Positions 43,010-52,292 of a stretch of DNA of 64,000 nucleotides are shown here, in pieces. This DNA is from Burkholderiales bacterium (GTDB taxonomy: Bacteria > Pseudomonadota > Gammaproteobacteria > Burkholderiales > WYBJ01), in NCBI GenBank assembly GCA_022841915.1, contig JALHQN010000007.1, positions 1-64,000 of the forward strand, read 5' to 3'. Below the pieces are notes generated by a model. The model saw only the letters and a program-made list of their open reading frames with translations. It searched no databases and had not been told where the DNA came from. The first letter of the stretch is position 1; every line of letters begins with the position of its first letter. Both the position numbers and the translations under genes were made by a program.

Positions 43010-44194
43010 ATGGAAGAGTTCTCACGCATCAAGCGCCTGCCCCCCTATGTTTTCAATGTAACAGGCGAATTGAAGATGGAGGCGCGGCGTCGCGGCGAGG
43101 ACATCATCGATTTGTCGATGGGCAATCCCGATCAGCCGACGCCCAAACATATTGTCGATAAACTGATCGAAGCCGTCCAGCGGCCGGACACCCATCGCTA
43201 TTCGGTATCCAAGGGCATCCCTCGTCTGCGCCGCGCGATCTGCAACTGGTACAAGACCCGCTACGACGTCGATCTCGATCCGGACAGCGAGGCCATCGTC
43301 ACGATCGGTTCCAAGGAAGGTCTGGCGCATCTGGCGCTGGCCACCCTCGATACGGGCGATATCGTCCTGGTGCCGAATCCGAGCTATCCGATCCATATCT
43401 ACGGCCCGGTGATTGCCGGCGCCGACATCCGTCACGTGCCCATGATACCGGGCATGGATTTCTTCGAGGAGTTCGATCGCGCCATTCGCGGCTCGTATCC
43501 CAAGCCGAAGATGCTGATCGTCAACTTCCCGAGCAATCCGACGACCCAATGCGTCGATCTGGCGTTCTTCGAGAAGCTGGTCAAGATGGCGCGCGAGCAT
43601 CATGTCTACGTGGTGCACGATCTGGCCTACGCCGACATCGTCTTCGACGGCTACAAGGCGCCCTCCATCATGCAGGTGCCCGGGGCGCTCGACATCGCAG
43701 TCGAGTTCTTCACGCTCTCCAAGTCGTACAGCATGGCGGGCTGGCGCGTCGGGTTCATGGTCGGCAACCGCGAACTCGTCACTGCGCTGGGACGCATCAA
43801 GAGCTATCACGACTATGGCATGTTCGCGCCGATCCAGATCGCCTCCATCATCGCCTTGGAGGGGCCGCAGGACTGCGTCGAGGAAGTGCGTCAAATCTAC
43901 GAGAAGCGCCGCGACGTCACCTGTCAGGGTCTGAAGGCGGTCGGCTGGGATGTCGAAATTCCCAAGGCTTCGATGTACATCTGGGCCAAGATTCCCGAGG
44001 CGTACCGGGCGCTCGGCTCGCTGGAGTTCACCAAGAAGCTCATGCAGGACGCGAAGGTGGCCGTGTCGCCCGGGGTGGGCTTCGGGGAATACGGCGACGA
44101 TCACGTGCGATTCGCATTGATCGAGAACGAGGCGAGGACCCGGCAGGCGATCCGCGGCATACGCGACATGTTTCGCAAGGACGGTCTGCTATGA
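43010..44194 (+). CDS. alaC: Alanine-type aminotransferase (PLP-dependent, class I/II)
   Basis: The 394-aa protein is a fold-type I aminotransferase that converts glutamate and pyruvate to alanine in its family. PLP-binding K238 lies in [16 protein letters not shown]; other hallmarks are [23 protein letters not shown] and [12 protein letters not shown]. The ATG at 43010 begins the conserved [14 protein letters not shown]; the frame before it is not conserved. It overlaps hom by 4 nt and heads the alaC-hom-thrC operon typical of Betaproteobacteria. Confidence 0.92.
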   Translation: MEEFSRIKRLPPYVFNVTGELKMEARRRGEDIIDLSMGNPDQPTPKHIVDKLIEAVQRPDTHRYSVSKGIPRLRRAICNWYKTRYDVDLDPDSEAIVTIGSKEGLAHLALATLDTGDIVLVPNPSYPIHIYGPVIAGADIRHVPMIPGMDFFEEFDRAIRGSYPKPKMLIVNFPSNPTTQCVDLAFFEKLVKMAREHHVYVVHDLAYADIVFDGYKAPSIMQVPGALDIAVEFFTLSKSYSMAGWRVGFMVGNRELVTALGRIKSYHDYGMFAPIQIASIIALEGPQDCVEEVRQIYEKRRDVTCQGLKAVGWDVEIPKASMYIWAKIPEAYRALGSLEFTKKLMQDAKVAVSPGVGFGEYGDDHVRFALIENEARTRQAIRGIRDMFRKDGLL

Positions 44195-45507
44195 ATCCCA
44201 TCAAGGTCGGATTGCTCGGTATCGGCACGGTCGGCGGCGGCACCTTTCGTGTGCTGCAGCGGAACCAGGAAGAGATCGCGCGACGCGCCGGGCGCGCCAT
44301 CACGATCGCGATGGTGGCCGACAGGGATATCGCCAAGGTCCGCGCCATCGCGGGCGATACGGTGCGGGTGACGGCGAACGCGTTCGAGGTCGTCGACGAT
44401 CCCGAGATCGAGATCGTGGTGGAATTGATCGGCGGTACGTCGATCGCGCGTGAACTGGTCCTGAAGGCGATCGAGAACGGCAAGCAGGTGGTGACAGCCA
44501 ACAAGGCGTTGCTGGCGACGCACGGCAACGAAATCTTCGCCGCCGCCCAGCGCAAGGGCGTGACGGTGGCCTTCGAGGCGGCCGTCGCGGGCGGCGTGCC
44601 CATCATCAAGGCATTGCGCGAAGGTCTGAGCGGCAATCGCATCGAGTGGATTGCCGGCATCATCAACGGCACCAGCAACTTCATTCTCTCGGAGATGCGC
44701 GAGAAGGGCAGCTCCTTCGAAGCGGTGCTGACGCAAGCGCAGCAGCTCGGCTATGCCGAGGCCGATCCGACATTCGACATCCAGGGCATAGACGCCGCGC
44801 ACAAACTCACCATCCTGGCCGCGATCGGGTTCGGTATCCCGATGCAGTTCGCTGCCTGCTACACCGAGGGGATCGCCGAGCTGACCAGCCAGGACATCCG
44901 ATACGCGGAGGAACTCGGCTATCGCATCAAGTTGCTCGGGGTGGCGAAGCGCATGCCGCAAGGCTTCGAGCTGCGGGTGCACCCGACGCTCATTCCGGCC
45001 AAGCGCCTGATCGCCAACGTCGAGGGCGTGATGAACGCAATCCTGGTGAAGGGCGATGCTGTCGGGCAGACGATGTACTACGGTCCCGGGGCCGGCGCCG
45101 AGCCGACGGCATCGGCCATCGTCGCCGACTTGGTCGACGTCACCCGGATGCACACCGTGGATCCCCGTCATCGCGTGCCACACCTGGCATTTCAGCCCGA
45201 CCGGTTGTCCGCTCTCCCGATCCTGCCGATGGAAGCCGTGGAGACCTCGTACTACCTGCGAATGCGGGTGGACGATCGTGCCGGCGTGCTGGCAGACATC
45301 ACGGGGACGCTGGCTGATCTGGCCATATCCATCGATGCGATGGTGCAAAAGGAGCCGGGCGAGGGCGAAAAGCAGGTCGACATCGTCATGCTCACCCATC
45401 TCACGCGCGAGAAGTCGATCAATGCTGCCATCGCGCGCATCGAGGCGCTGCCGTTCGTGAGCGGGAAGGTGACGCGCATCCGACTCGAAGAGCTGGGTCA
45501 AGGTTAG
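44191..45507 (+). CDS. hom: Homoserine dehydrogenase with C-terminal ACT domain
   Basis: The 438-aa monofunctional enzyme reduces aspartate semialdehyde to homoserine in threonine and methionine synthesis. NAD(P)-binding [14 protein letters not shown] starts it. Substrate domain motifs include [40 protein letters not shown] and [17 protein letters not shown]. The last 80 residues form an ACT domain ([17 protein letters not shown]) for threonine feedback. It overlaps alaC and lies 21 nt before thrC. Confidence 0.96.
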   Translation: MNPIKVGLLGIGTVGGGTFRVLQRNQEEIARRAGRAITIAMVADRDIAKVRAIAGDTVRVTANAFEVVDDPEIEIVVELIGGTSIARELVLKAIENGKQVVTANKALLATHGNEIFAAAQRKGVTVAFEAAVAGGVPIIKALREGLSGNRIEWIAGIINGTSNFILSEMREKGSSFEAVLTQAQQLGYAEADPTFDIQGIDAAHKLTILAAIGFGIPMQFAACYTEGIAELTSQDIRYAEELGYRIKLLGVAKRMPQGFELRVHPTLIPAKRLIANVEGVMNAILVKGDAVGQTMYYGPGAGAEPTASAIVADLVDVTRMHTVDPRHRVPHLAFQPDRLSALPILPMEAVETSYYLRMRVDDRAGVLADITGTLADLAISIDAMVQKEPGEGEKQVDIVMLTHLTREKSINAAIARIEALPFVSGKVTRIRLEELGQG

Positions 45508-45528
45508 GTTAGGGCGGGCACACAGACG

Positions 45529-46941
45529 ATGCGTTACCAAAGCACACGTGGCGCGGCCACCGAGCAGAAATTCTCCGATGTCCTGCTCGAAGGGCTGGCG
45601 CCGGACGGCGGGTTGGCGATGCCTGAGGCCTACCCCAAGCTGAGCCCCGCCGACTTGCAGCGCTGGCGTACGCTCGCTTACCCCGAGCTCGCGTTCGAGG
45701 TGTTGCGCCTGTTCGCCGACGATCTGCCTGCCGACGACCTGCGCGCCATGGTGCGCAGGGCCTACACGGCCGAGCTCTTCGGTTCCGCCGACATCACGCC
45801 GCTGCGCACGCTCGAACCCGGATTGCATATCCTCGGCTTGTCCAACGGGCCGACGCTGGCGTTCAAAGACATCGCGATGCAGTTTCTCGGACAGGCGTTC
45901 GAGTATGCACTGGAGCGCTCCGGCAGCACCATGAACATCCTGGGGGCGACCTCCGGCGACACGGGGTCGAGCGCCGAGCACGCCATGCGCGGCAAGCAGC
46001 GTCTGTCGGTGTTCATGCTGTCTCCGCACGGCAAGATGAGTCCGTTCCAGGCCGCCCAGATGTACTCGTTGCAGGAGCCCAACATCTTCAACCTGGCGGT
46101 GCGCGGGGTGTTCGACGATTGCCAGGATGTCGTGAAGGTGGTGAACAGCGATGCGGCCTTCAAGGCGCGATATCGCATCGGCGCGGTGAATTCGATCAAT
46201 TGGGCGCGGATCGCGGCGCAGATCGTCTACTACTTCAAGGGATACTTCGCGGCCACCCGCAGCAACGACGAGCAGGTGGCCTTCGCCGTGCCGTCCGGCA
46301 ACTTCGGCAACATCTATGCGGGACACGTGGCACGATCGATGGGATTGCCGATCAAGCGCCTCATCCTCGCAACCAACGAGAACAACGTGCTCGACGAGTT
46401 CTTCCGCACCGGCGTCTATCGCGTGCGCAAGACGGCGGAAGTGTTCCAGACGAGCAGTCCGTCGATGGATATCTCGAAGGCGTCGAACTTCGAACGCTAT
46501 GTGTTCGATCTTGTCGGGCGCGACGCCAGGCAACTGGCCGCACTTTGGCGGCAAGTGGAGACCACGGGCGTGTTCGACCTTCGTGGGACGACGGCCCACG
46601 CCGCCATGCCGGCCACCGGATTCGTATCGGGATCGAGTTCTCACAGCGATCGTCTGCAGACGATACGTTCGGTGTACGAGACCTACGGCGAGGTGATCGA
46701 CACGCATACGGCCGACGGTATCAAGGTCGGGCTCGCCCATCGCGAGCCCGGTGTGCCGCTCGTTTGTCTGGAGACCGCGTTGCCCGCTAAGTTCGCCGAG
46801 ACGATACGCGAAGCGCTCGGCATCGATCCCGAGCGGCCGAAGGGGTTCGAGGCATTGGAGAGCCTGCCGCAGCGCGTGACCGTGGTCGACGCCGACGCCG
46901 AAGCGGTCAAGGCGTTCGTGGCGGCCCACGCGCAAACTTGA
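45529..46941 (+). CDS. thrC: Threonine synthase
   Basis: The 470-aa PLP enzyme makes threonine from phosphohomoserine. N-terminal YQSTRGAATEQKFSDVLLEG and the PLP lysine K113 in GPTLAFKDIAMQF are canonical, followed by GATSGDTGSSAEHAMRG and VPSGNFGNIYAGHVA. Length fits the class II (yeast/E. coli-type) threonine synthases. It is the last gene of alaC-hom-thrC, with no obvious hairpin after it. Confidence 0.96.
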   Translation: MRYQSTRGAATEQKFSDVLLEGLAPDGGLAMPEAYPKLSPADLQRWRTLAYPELAFEVLRLFADDLPADDLRAMVRRAYTAELFGSADITPLRTLEPGLHILGLSNGPTLAFKDIAMQFLGQAFEYALERSGSTMNILGATSGDTGSSAEHAMRGKQRLSVFMLSPHGKMSPFQAAQMYSLQEPNIFNLAVRGVFDDCQDVVKVVNSDAAFKARYRIGAVNSINWARIAAQIVYYFKGYFAATRSNDEQVAFAVPSGNFGNIYAGHVARSMGLPIKRLILATNENNVLDEFFRTGVYRVRKTAEVFQTSSPSMDISKASNFERYVFDLVGRDARQLAALWRQVETTGVFDLRGTTAHAAMPATGFVSGSSSHSDRLQTIRSVYETYGEVIDTHTADGIKVGLAHREPGVPLVCLETALPAKFAETIREALGIDPERPKGFEALESLPQRVTVVDADAEAVKAFVAAHAQT

Positions 46942-47032
46942 GGCTCGCCGCAAGCGCCACCCATCGTCGCTGGATGCGCGCCGTGAACCCGTCCGTCGCG
47001 ACGCGTCGAATCTGCATCGCACGGAGCCGCCT

Positions 47033-49210
47033 GTGAACAACGCCGTCACGCCCTCGACCGATCTTCCGGCCAAGGCCGATTTTCCCGATCTTCAACGCTT
47101 TTTCGCGCCGCAGTCGTTCGCGCTGGTCGGTGCGACGGAGGACGCGACCAAATTCGGGGGGCGAGCGCTCCTGCTGTTGCAGGACTTCGGCTACGCCGGG
47201 CGGATCTATCCGGTCAACCCGCGCGGCGGCACGATACGCGGCATGACCGCGTACGCCTCGGTGCGCGATTTGCCCGAGGCCCCCGATCATGTCGGCATCG
47301 TGGTCGCCGCGGATCGTGTGCTGGGCGTGCTCGAAGACTGCGCGGCCCGCGGCGCGAAGTTCGCCACCGTGCTCACCTCGGGCTTCATCGAGACCGGCAC
47401 CGAGCAGGGCGCGGCGATGCAGGCGCAGTTGTCCGCGTTTTCGAGGCGCACCGGCGTGCGCGTGATGGGCCCCAACTGCAACGGCTTCATCAACTTCGTC
47501 GACAACGTGATCTTCGCATCCACGGCGACGGTGTCCGGACCGCGTCGTCCGACCGGCTACGTGAGCGTCGCTTCGCAAAGCGGCGGCCTCGGCATGGTGA
47601 ACGCCATGTGGCGTGCCCAGGACGCGGGCCTGGGGGTCAATCACGTCGCGACGTGCGGCAACGATGCCGATCTCGACATCCTGGACTTCGCCAACTTCAT
47701 GGTCGAGGATGCGGCGACGCGCGTGGTCATGTTGATCATTGAGCGGGTGCCGAACGGGCCCAAGCTGTTTGCTCTTGCCCGCAAGGCGGCGAAGGCGGGC
47801 AAGCCGCTGCTGGCAGTGAAGCTCGGACGCACGGAAGAAGGGCGGCGCGCGGCGGCTTCTCACACCGGTGCGATGAGCGGCTCGGATGCCGTGCACGACG
47901 CAGCCTTCCGTCAAGCAGGGGTCATACGCTGCGCGGACTGCAACGAAATGTATGAAACGGGCATGCTGCTCGGCAGCGGCCGGGTGCCGGCCGGTCGCGG
48001 CGCCTCGAGTCTCTCCATCTCGGGCGGCAACGTGGTCATGTTGACCGATCTGGGCGCACTGCACGGCATTGCCTGGCCGCAGTACGACGAGGCGACGCAG
48101 AAGGCGCTGGGTGCGCTAATGCCGAGCTACGGTCGGGTGTCGAACCCGACCGATCTCACCACGGCGGCCATGGCGAGCGTCGACATGTATCAGAAGGTGC
48201 TGGACGCGATCGCAGCCGATCCTCATGTGGACGTGATGATTCCGATCGTGACCTTCGGCACCAAGGCGGACATCGATTACACGATCGAAGCCGCGAAGCG
48301 TTCGACCAAGCCGTTCGCATTGCTCTGGAGCGGGGCTTGCATCGATCGGCCGGAGCTGGCGCCTCGCGATGTCGTGCGGGCCGGCATGCCTGTGTATCGC
48401 GACGTGCTCGAGTGTGTGCGCGCCGTGGGGCGTGCGATGGATTACGGTGAGTTCTTGCGTCGCGAGCGTGAGGCGCCCGCGCCTTCGCGTCCAGCCGGAA
48501 CGCACGGCGAGCAAGCACGGGCCGTACTACGCGACAGCGGCCGGCAGCTGACCGAGCAGCAGAGCAAGGCGGTGCTCGCGGCTTACGGTATCCGGATCAC
48601 GCAGGAGCGGCTGGCGAAGAGTGCGGCCGAAGCATCCGCTCTGGTGGCTGCGCTGGGTGCGCCGGCAGCGATGAAGATCGCCAGTCCGGATATCGCGCAC
48701 AAGACCGAGGCGGGTGGCGTACGCTTGAACGTCGCGGCCGATGCGGCGGCTACCTGTTACGAGGAGATCGTCGGCAACGCGCGTCGGTACAGCGCCGACG
48801 CCCGCATCGATGGCGTGCTGATCCAGGAGATGGCTCGCCCGGGGCTGGAACTGATGTTGGGCGTATCGCGAGATCCCGTATTCGGCCCGATCGTCGTCGC
48901 CGCACTCGGGGGCATTCACGTCGAGGTGCTGGGCGACGTGTCCTACCGGGTGGCGCCGGTGAGCTGCGACGAGGCGCTGCGAATGTTGAACGAGCTGCGG
49001 GGGCGACGCATTCTGGAGGGTGTGCGCGGCGCAGCTCGGTGCGATATCGATGCGCTGTGCGATGCGATCGCGCGCCTGTCGTGGCTCGCGGTCGATTTGG
49101 CCGACGACATCGCGGAAGTCGACATCAATCCGTTGCGGGTGTACGAGCAGGGCAGTGGCGTGCTCGCGCTCGACGGGTTGATCGTTCGTTCGACCCCGGC
49201 CGCGGACTGA
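47033..49210 (+). CDS. ADP-forming acyl-CoA synthetase (acetate-CoA ligase family)
   Basis: The 725-aa protein fuses the alpha and beta parts of NDP-forming acyl-CoA synthetases. Residues about 15-300 form the CoA-binding/ligase domains (FALVGATEDATKFGGR, VMGPNCNGFINF, SQSGGLGMVNAMW, LGRTEEGRRAAASHTGAMSG). After about 510 an ATP-grasp domain follows (AAYGIRITQERL, MKIASPDIAHKTEAGGVRL, ALGGIHVEVLGDVSYR, DINPLRVY). Such enzymes convert acyl-CoA, ADP and Pi to acid and ATP or the reverse. The GTG at 47033 has GGAG 7 nt before. The acyl group is not predictable. Confidence 0.88.
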   Translation: MNNAVTPSTDLPAKADFPDLQRFFAPQSFALVGATEDATKFGGRALLLLQDFGYAGRIYPVNPRGGTIRGMTAYASVRDLPEAPDHVGIVVAADRVLGVLEDCAARGAKFATVLTSGFIETGTEQGAAMQAQLSAFSRRTGVRVMGPNCNGFINFVDNVIFASTATVSGPRRPTGYVSVASQSGGLGMVNAMWRAQDAGLGVNHVATCGNDADLDILDFANFMVEDAATRVVMLIIERVPNGPKLFALARKAAKAGKPLLAVKLGRTEEGRRAAASHTGAMSGSDAVHDAAFRQAGVIRCADCNEMYETGMLLGSGRVPAGRGASSLSISGGNVVMLTDLGALHGIAWPQYDEATQKALGALMPSYGRVSNPTDLTTAAMASVDMYQKVLDAIAADPHVDVMIPIVTFGTKADIDYTIEAAKRSTKPFALLWSGACIDRPELAPRDVVRAGMPVYRDVLECVRAVGRAMDYGEFLRREREAPAPSRPAGTHGEQARAVLRDSGRQLTEQQSKAVLAAYGIRITQERLAKSAAEASALVAALGAPAAMKIASPDIAHKTEAGGVRLNVAADAAATCYEEIVGNARRYSADARIDGVLIQEMARPGLELMLGVSRDPVFGPIVVAALGGIHVEVLGDVSYRVAPVSCDEALRMLNELRGRRILEGVRGAARCDIDALCDAIARLSWLAVDLADDIAEVDINPLRVYEQGSGVLALDGLIVRSTPAAD

Positions 49211-49310
49211 TCGGGTCGCCGCGCTTTCCTGCACGCCGGTCCGCGGTTAGCATTCCCGCTCGCGCATTGGCGGCAGCGGGCGGCCGTCATCAACAAAATG
49301 GAGGTGAAAC

Positions 49311-49727
49311 ATGAACCGTATCGTGCATATCGCGTTGAAAGTGGAGAACCTGGACGAGACGACCCGTTTCTACCAGGACGTCTTCGGCTTCAAGGAGCAG
49401 TCGACCAAGAAGGTGCGCGATCACGTGTCGCGTCACCTGAGCGACGGCGACATCGACTTCACTCTCATTCGCTACGACGAGGGCACGCAATCGAACGAAT
49501 CCAAGGCGTCCGGCGAGAAGCCTTGCATTCACCACTTCGCCATCGAAGTCGATGATCTGGAAGCGTATACGGCCAAGCTGCGCAGCTATGGTTGCGAGAT
49601 CATCAGCGATCCAGGCATCGTGCCGGTCAAGTTTCGCGCCCCGGGCGGGACGGTCGCCGAGCTGGTGCCCGTAGGGCGCTACAAGAGACTGGGCGCCGCT
49701 GAGGGTACGGAGGCAGCCAAGGCTTAG
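49311..49727 (+). CDS. VOC/glyoxalase-like protein
   Basis: The 138-aa protein is a two-beta-alpha-beta-beta-beta-unit VOC protein: RIVHIALKVENLDETTRFYQ at the start and CIHHFAIEVDDLEAY before the second unit, ending with KFRAPGGTVAELVP. Candidate metal ligands are H6 (IVHIAL), H75 (IHHFAI) and E118 (AELVPV). It has a good AGGTGA-type ribosome site and stands 100 nt after the acyl-CoA synthetase gene. The reaction is unknown. Confidence 0.85.
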   Translation: MNRIVHIALKVENLDETTRFYQDVFGFKEQSTKKVRDHVSRHLSDGDIDFTLIRYDEGTQSNESKASGEKPCIHHFAIEVDDLEAYTAKLRSYGCEIISDPGIVPVKFRAPGGTVAELVPVGRYKRLGAAEGTEAAKA

Positions 49728-49751
49728 CCAGGCGTCCGGCGGCAAGCGTCA

Positions 49752-49787
49752 AGACGATCGCGTGCCCGATGAGGCGCGCGATCGTCT
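49752..49787. terminator. Hairpin between convergent VOC and enoyl-CoA hydratase genes
   Basis: AGACGATCGCG (49752-49762) pairs perfectly with CGCGATCGTCT (49777-49787), an 11-bp stem with a 14-nt loop. It lies between two stop codons (49727 and 49814), so it could end transcription from both sides. Confidence 0.5.
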
Positions 49788-49813
49788 GCTCGTCGGTCGC
49801 TTCGTCCGACGAT

Positions 49814-50617
49814 TCAACGCTCGCCGTTTCCGCGATACCAGGCGGCCGGCCGCTTCTCGCGGAACGACGCGAGACCTTCCGCGGCTTCCGTCGAGCGCCG
49901 CTTGGCGGCGTGCTGTTCGATCAGCCGATTGAAGCCTTGGGTCGTCATCTTGCCCCAGGCGTGCTCGATGGCAACGGCCTTGGTCTGGGCATTGGCCTCC
50001 GGCGCGTTCTGTAGCAATTGATCGACGACCTTGGCGCCTGCAGCCTCCAGTTCGGGCAAGGGCACGACTTCGTGCACCAAGCCGATTCTGCGCGCTTCCT
50101 CCGCGCCGAATCGTTCTCCTGTGAGCGCATAGCGGCGCACCTGCCGTACGCCCATGGCATCATTGAGTTGCGGGATGATGATGCCGGCCATCAGTCCCCA
50201 GCGTGTCTCGGCGATGGAGAACAAGGCATTGTCCGCGGCGATGACGACATCGCAGGCCGAGATGATCCCGGTGCCGCCGCCGAAGCAACCGCCTTGCACC
50301 AGCGCCACGGTGGGCACCGGTACGTTATTGAGCCGATGTACCGCTTCGGCCGTGGCTCGTGAGGCGATCACGTTGTTCTGCGCCGATTGGCCGGCCACCG
50401 CCTGCAGCCAGGTGAGATCTGCGCCAGCCTGAAAATGCTTGCCCATGCCGCGCAATACGACCACGCGCAAGGAGGCCTGTGCGCCGAGCGCATCCATCGC
50501 ATGCAATACGCCCTGTACCAGCTCCTCGTTGTAGGCGTTGTTCACCTTGGGGCGGTTGAGCGTCACGGTCGCGACGCCGCGCGCGTCGATCTCCCAGAGT
50601 ACGGGGCTGTCATCCAT
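49814..50617 (-). CDS. Enoyl-CoA hydratase/isomerase family protein
   Basis: The 267-aa crotonase-fold protein has the oxyanion-hole residues in HFQAGADLTWL and the QGGCFGGGTGIISACDVVIA segment. Of the two catalytic glutamates of rat enoyl-CoA hydratase, the first (in GGGCELAMMCD) is replaced (GGGTGIISACD) while the second is kept in FSIAETRWG. So simple hydratase activity is doubtful; methylglutaconyl-CoA-hydratase-like or isomerase activity is more likely. The ATG at 50617 has GAGGA 8 nt before, and a TTT-rich stretch precedes it. It is divergent from a PrpD-family gene (141-bp spacer). Confidence 0.85.
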   Translation of the reverse strand: MDDSPVLWEIDARGVATVTLNRPKVNNAYNEELVQGVLHAMDALGAQASLRVVVLRGMGKHFQAGADLTWLQAVAGQSAQNNVIASRATAEAVHRLNNVPVPTVALVQGGCFGGGTGIISACDVVIAADNALFSIAETRWGLMAGIIIPQLNDAMGVRQVRRYALTGERFGAEEARRIGLVHEVVPLPELEAAGAKVVDQLLQNAPEANAQTKAVAIEHAWGKMTTQGFNRLIEQHAAKRRSTEAAEGLASFREKRPAAWYRGNGER

Positions 50618-50720
50618 GGTCGGTATCCTCAAAAAAATCGGGCTATGAACCTGCGGGTTACGGCGTGCATCATGCGCGGGAATTTAGTCGCGCACCTTGC
50701 GCAGCGTCAATCGGCCCGAG

Positions 50721-50729
50721 TGCTATGAT
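50721..50729 (+). promoter_or_regulatory. Candidate extended -10 promoter of the second MmgE/PrpD gene
   Basis: TGCTATGAT is an extended -10 motif (TGn followed by TATGAT) 29 nt before the GTG start at 50759. No good -35 lies at 17 nt, which extended -10 promoters can tolerate. Confidence 0.38.
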
Positions 50730-50758
50730 CCTCGCAAGAGCTCAGCGGAGGGTGCGTC

Positions 50759-52126
50759 GTGGACGTCGGATTGTCGGTATCGGAGAGGCTGGCGGCGGAA
50801 CTCGCGTCCTTGGACATCGACCGCTTGCCGACTGCAGTGGTCGAACGCGCACGAGCGATCCTTCTGGACGTAACCGGGCTATGCGTTGCGGCGAGGCGCC
50901 AGGATTATGTGCAGGCTCTTGTTGCCGCGTGCGCCGGTGAAGACGGGCCTTGCACCGCCATCGGCCATCCCGGCAGCTATAGCGCAGCGTGTGCAGCACT
51001 GATCAACGGCACGGCGGCGCACGGCGAAGACTACGACGACACCTTCGAGGGCGGCATCGTGCATTCCGGTGCGGTCGTGGTGGCGGCTGCATTGGCCGTT
51101 TGCGAACGCTACGGCCTCGACGGCCGTGCCTTGCTGCGCGGTGTGGTTTGTGGACTCGAGGCGATGGTGCGTTTATCGCTGGTAGCGCCGAAGTTGATCC
51201 ACAAGGCCGGCTTCCATCCGACCAGCGTGATTGGCGCCATGGGCGCGACTGCGGCGGCGGCAGGCTCGCTCGGTCTGGGCCGAGAGCAGATCAAGGATGC
51301 CTTCGGCGTGGTGGGATCGTTCGCGGGCGGCCTCATCGAATATCTCTCCGACGGTTCCTGGACCAAGCGCATTCACGCGGGGTGGGCAGCGCAGAGCGGT
51401 GTGCGTGCAGCCCTGTTGGGCAAGCACGGATTCATGGGGCCTCGTGTGGTATTCGAGGGCGTGCACGGCTTTTTCAACGGCTTCGCTCACACGACCTCCG
51501 GAAATTTCGATGTGCTCACCGAGCCGTTCGGCGAGCGCTGGCATCTGCTGGACATCGCGTTCAAGCCGTACGCGTGCGGCACCATGGCGCAGCCCTATGC
51601 CGATTGCGCGCGTCGTCTGGCGGCCGCGGGCATCCGCCCGGAGGATGTGGTCGATGTCGTATGCGATACGGCCGAGGGCTACGTGCATCGGCTATGGCAT
51701 CCCCTCGACCTCAAGCAGCGGCCCCCGAACGCCTATGCCGCCAAGTTCAGCCTGCCGTTTCTGATCGCCGTGGCTTGGGTCACGGGCGATGTCGGTCTGG
51801 GCGCCTTCACCGATGAGCGCGTGCGCGACCCTCGCCTGCTCGCTCTGGCGGGCAAGGTGCGCTATCGCGTCGATCCGGATGATCCTTATCCGAAAGTGTT
51901 GCGCGGGCATATGCGGGTGAGTCTGACCGACGGTCGGACGATCGAAGAGCGCCAACCCCATCTGCGCGGCGGCACCAGCGAGCCGTTGACCAGCGAGGAA
52001 CTGACGCAGAAATTCCGAAGCAATTGCGCTTTCGGCGGCTGGACCGAGGCCAGCGCTGCGCAACTGCTCCACTTCTGCGAACAAGCCTTCCAGGGTGCGC
52101 TCGATCTGCGTTCAGCACGTCGTTGA
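50759..52126 (+). CDS. MmgE/PrpD family protein (second copy)
   Basis: The 455-aa protein shows the MmgE/PrpD pattern: RARAILLDVTGLCVAARR, NGTAAHGEDYDDTFEGGIVH (about 82-101), GFHPTSVIGAMGATAAA and KPYACGTMAQPY. The GTG at 50759 has GGAGGG 6 nt upstream. It is divergent from an enoyl-CoA hydratase-like gene and is not close to the copies at 12019 and 53941 in sequence. Probably a dehydratase, epimerase or decarboxylase of a dicarboxylate; the reaction is unknown. Confidence 0.85.
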   Translation: MDVGLSVSERLAAELASLDIDRLPTAVVERARAILLDVTGLCVAARRQDYVQALVAACAGEDGPCTAIGHPGSYSAACAALINGTAAHGEDYDDTFEGGIVHSGAVVVAAALAVCERYGLDGRALLRGVVCGLEAMVRLSLVAPKLIHKAGFHPTSVIGAMGATAAAAGSLGLGREQIKDAFGVVGSFAGGLIEYLSDGSWTKRIHAGWAAQSGVRAALLGKHGFMGPRVVFEGVHGFFNGFAHTTSGNFDVLTEPFGERWHLLDIAFKPYACGTMAQPYADCARRLAAAGIRPEDVVDVVCDTAEGYVHRLWHPLDLKQRPPNAYAAKFSLPFLIAVAWVTGDVGLGAFTDERVRDPRLLALAGKVRYRVDPDDPYPKVLRGHMRVSLTDGRTIEERQPHLRGGTSEPLTSEELTQKFRSNCAFGGWTEASAAQLLHFCEQAFQGALDLRSARR

Positions 52127-52292
52127 CGTGCATCGGCATGTCGGCGCCGAGTAACGGTTCCTTGCGTACGGCACGGATAGTGAACTGTACAACGTCGGCC
52201 CGTCCGGATTGAGCCCCAGCATTCGAGTTGATGTCGGTTCTTGAGCTTGGACCGAAAGCGCAGTACCCTTCGCCGATACACGTGGATCGATC

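Noticed and set aside
44101-47073. 990-codon minus-strand open frame across hom and thrC
   Set aside because: It is antisense to two well-conserved genes in a GC-rich genome. Its composition (many His, Arg, Asp and Gly) and lack of any domain mark it as a coding shadow.
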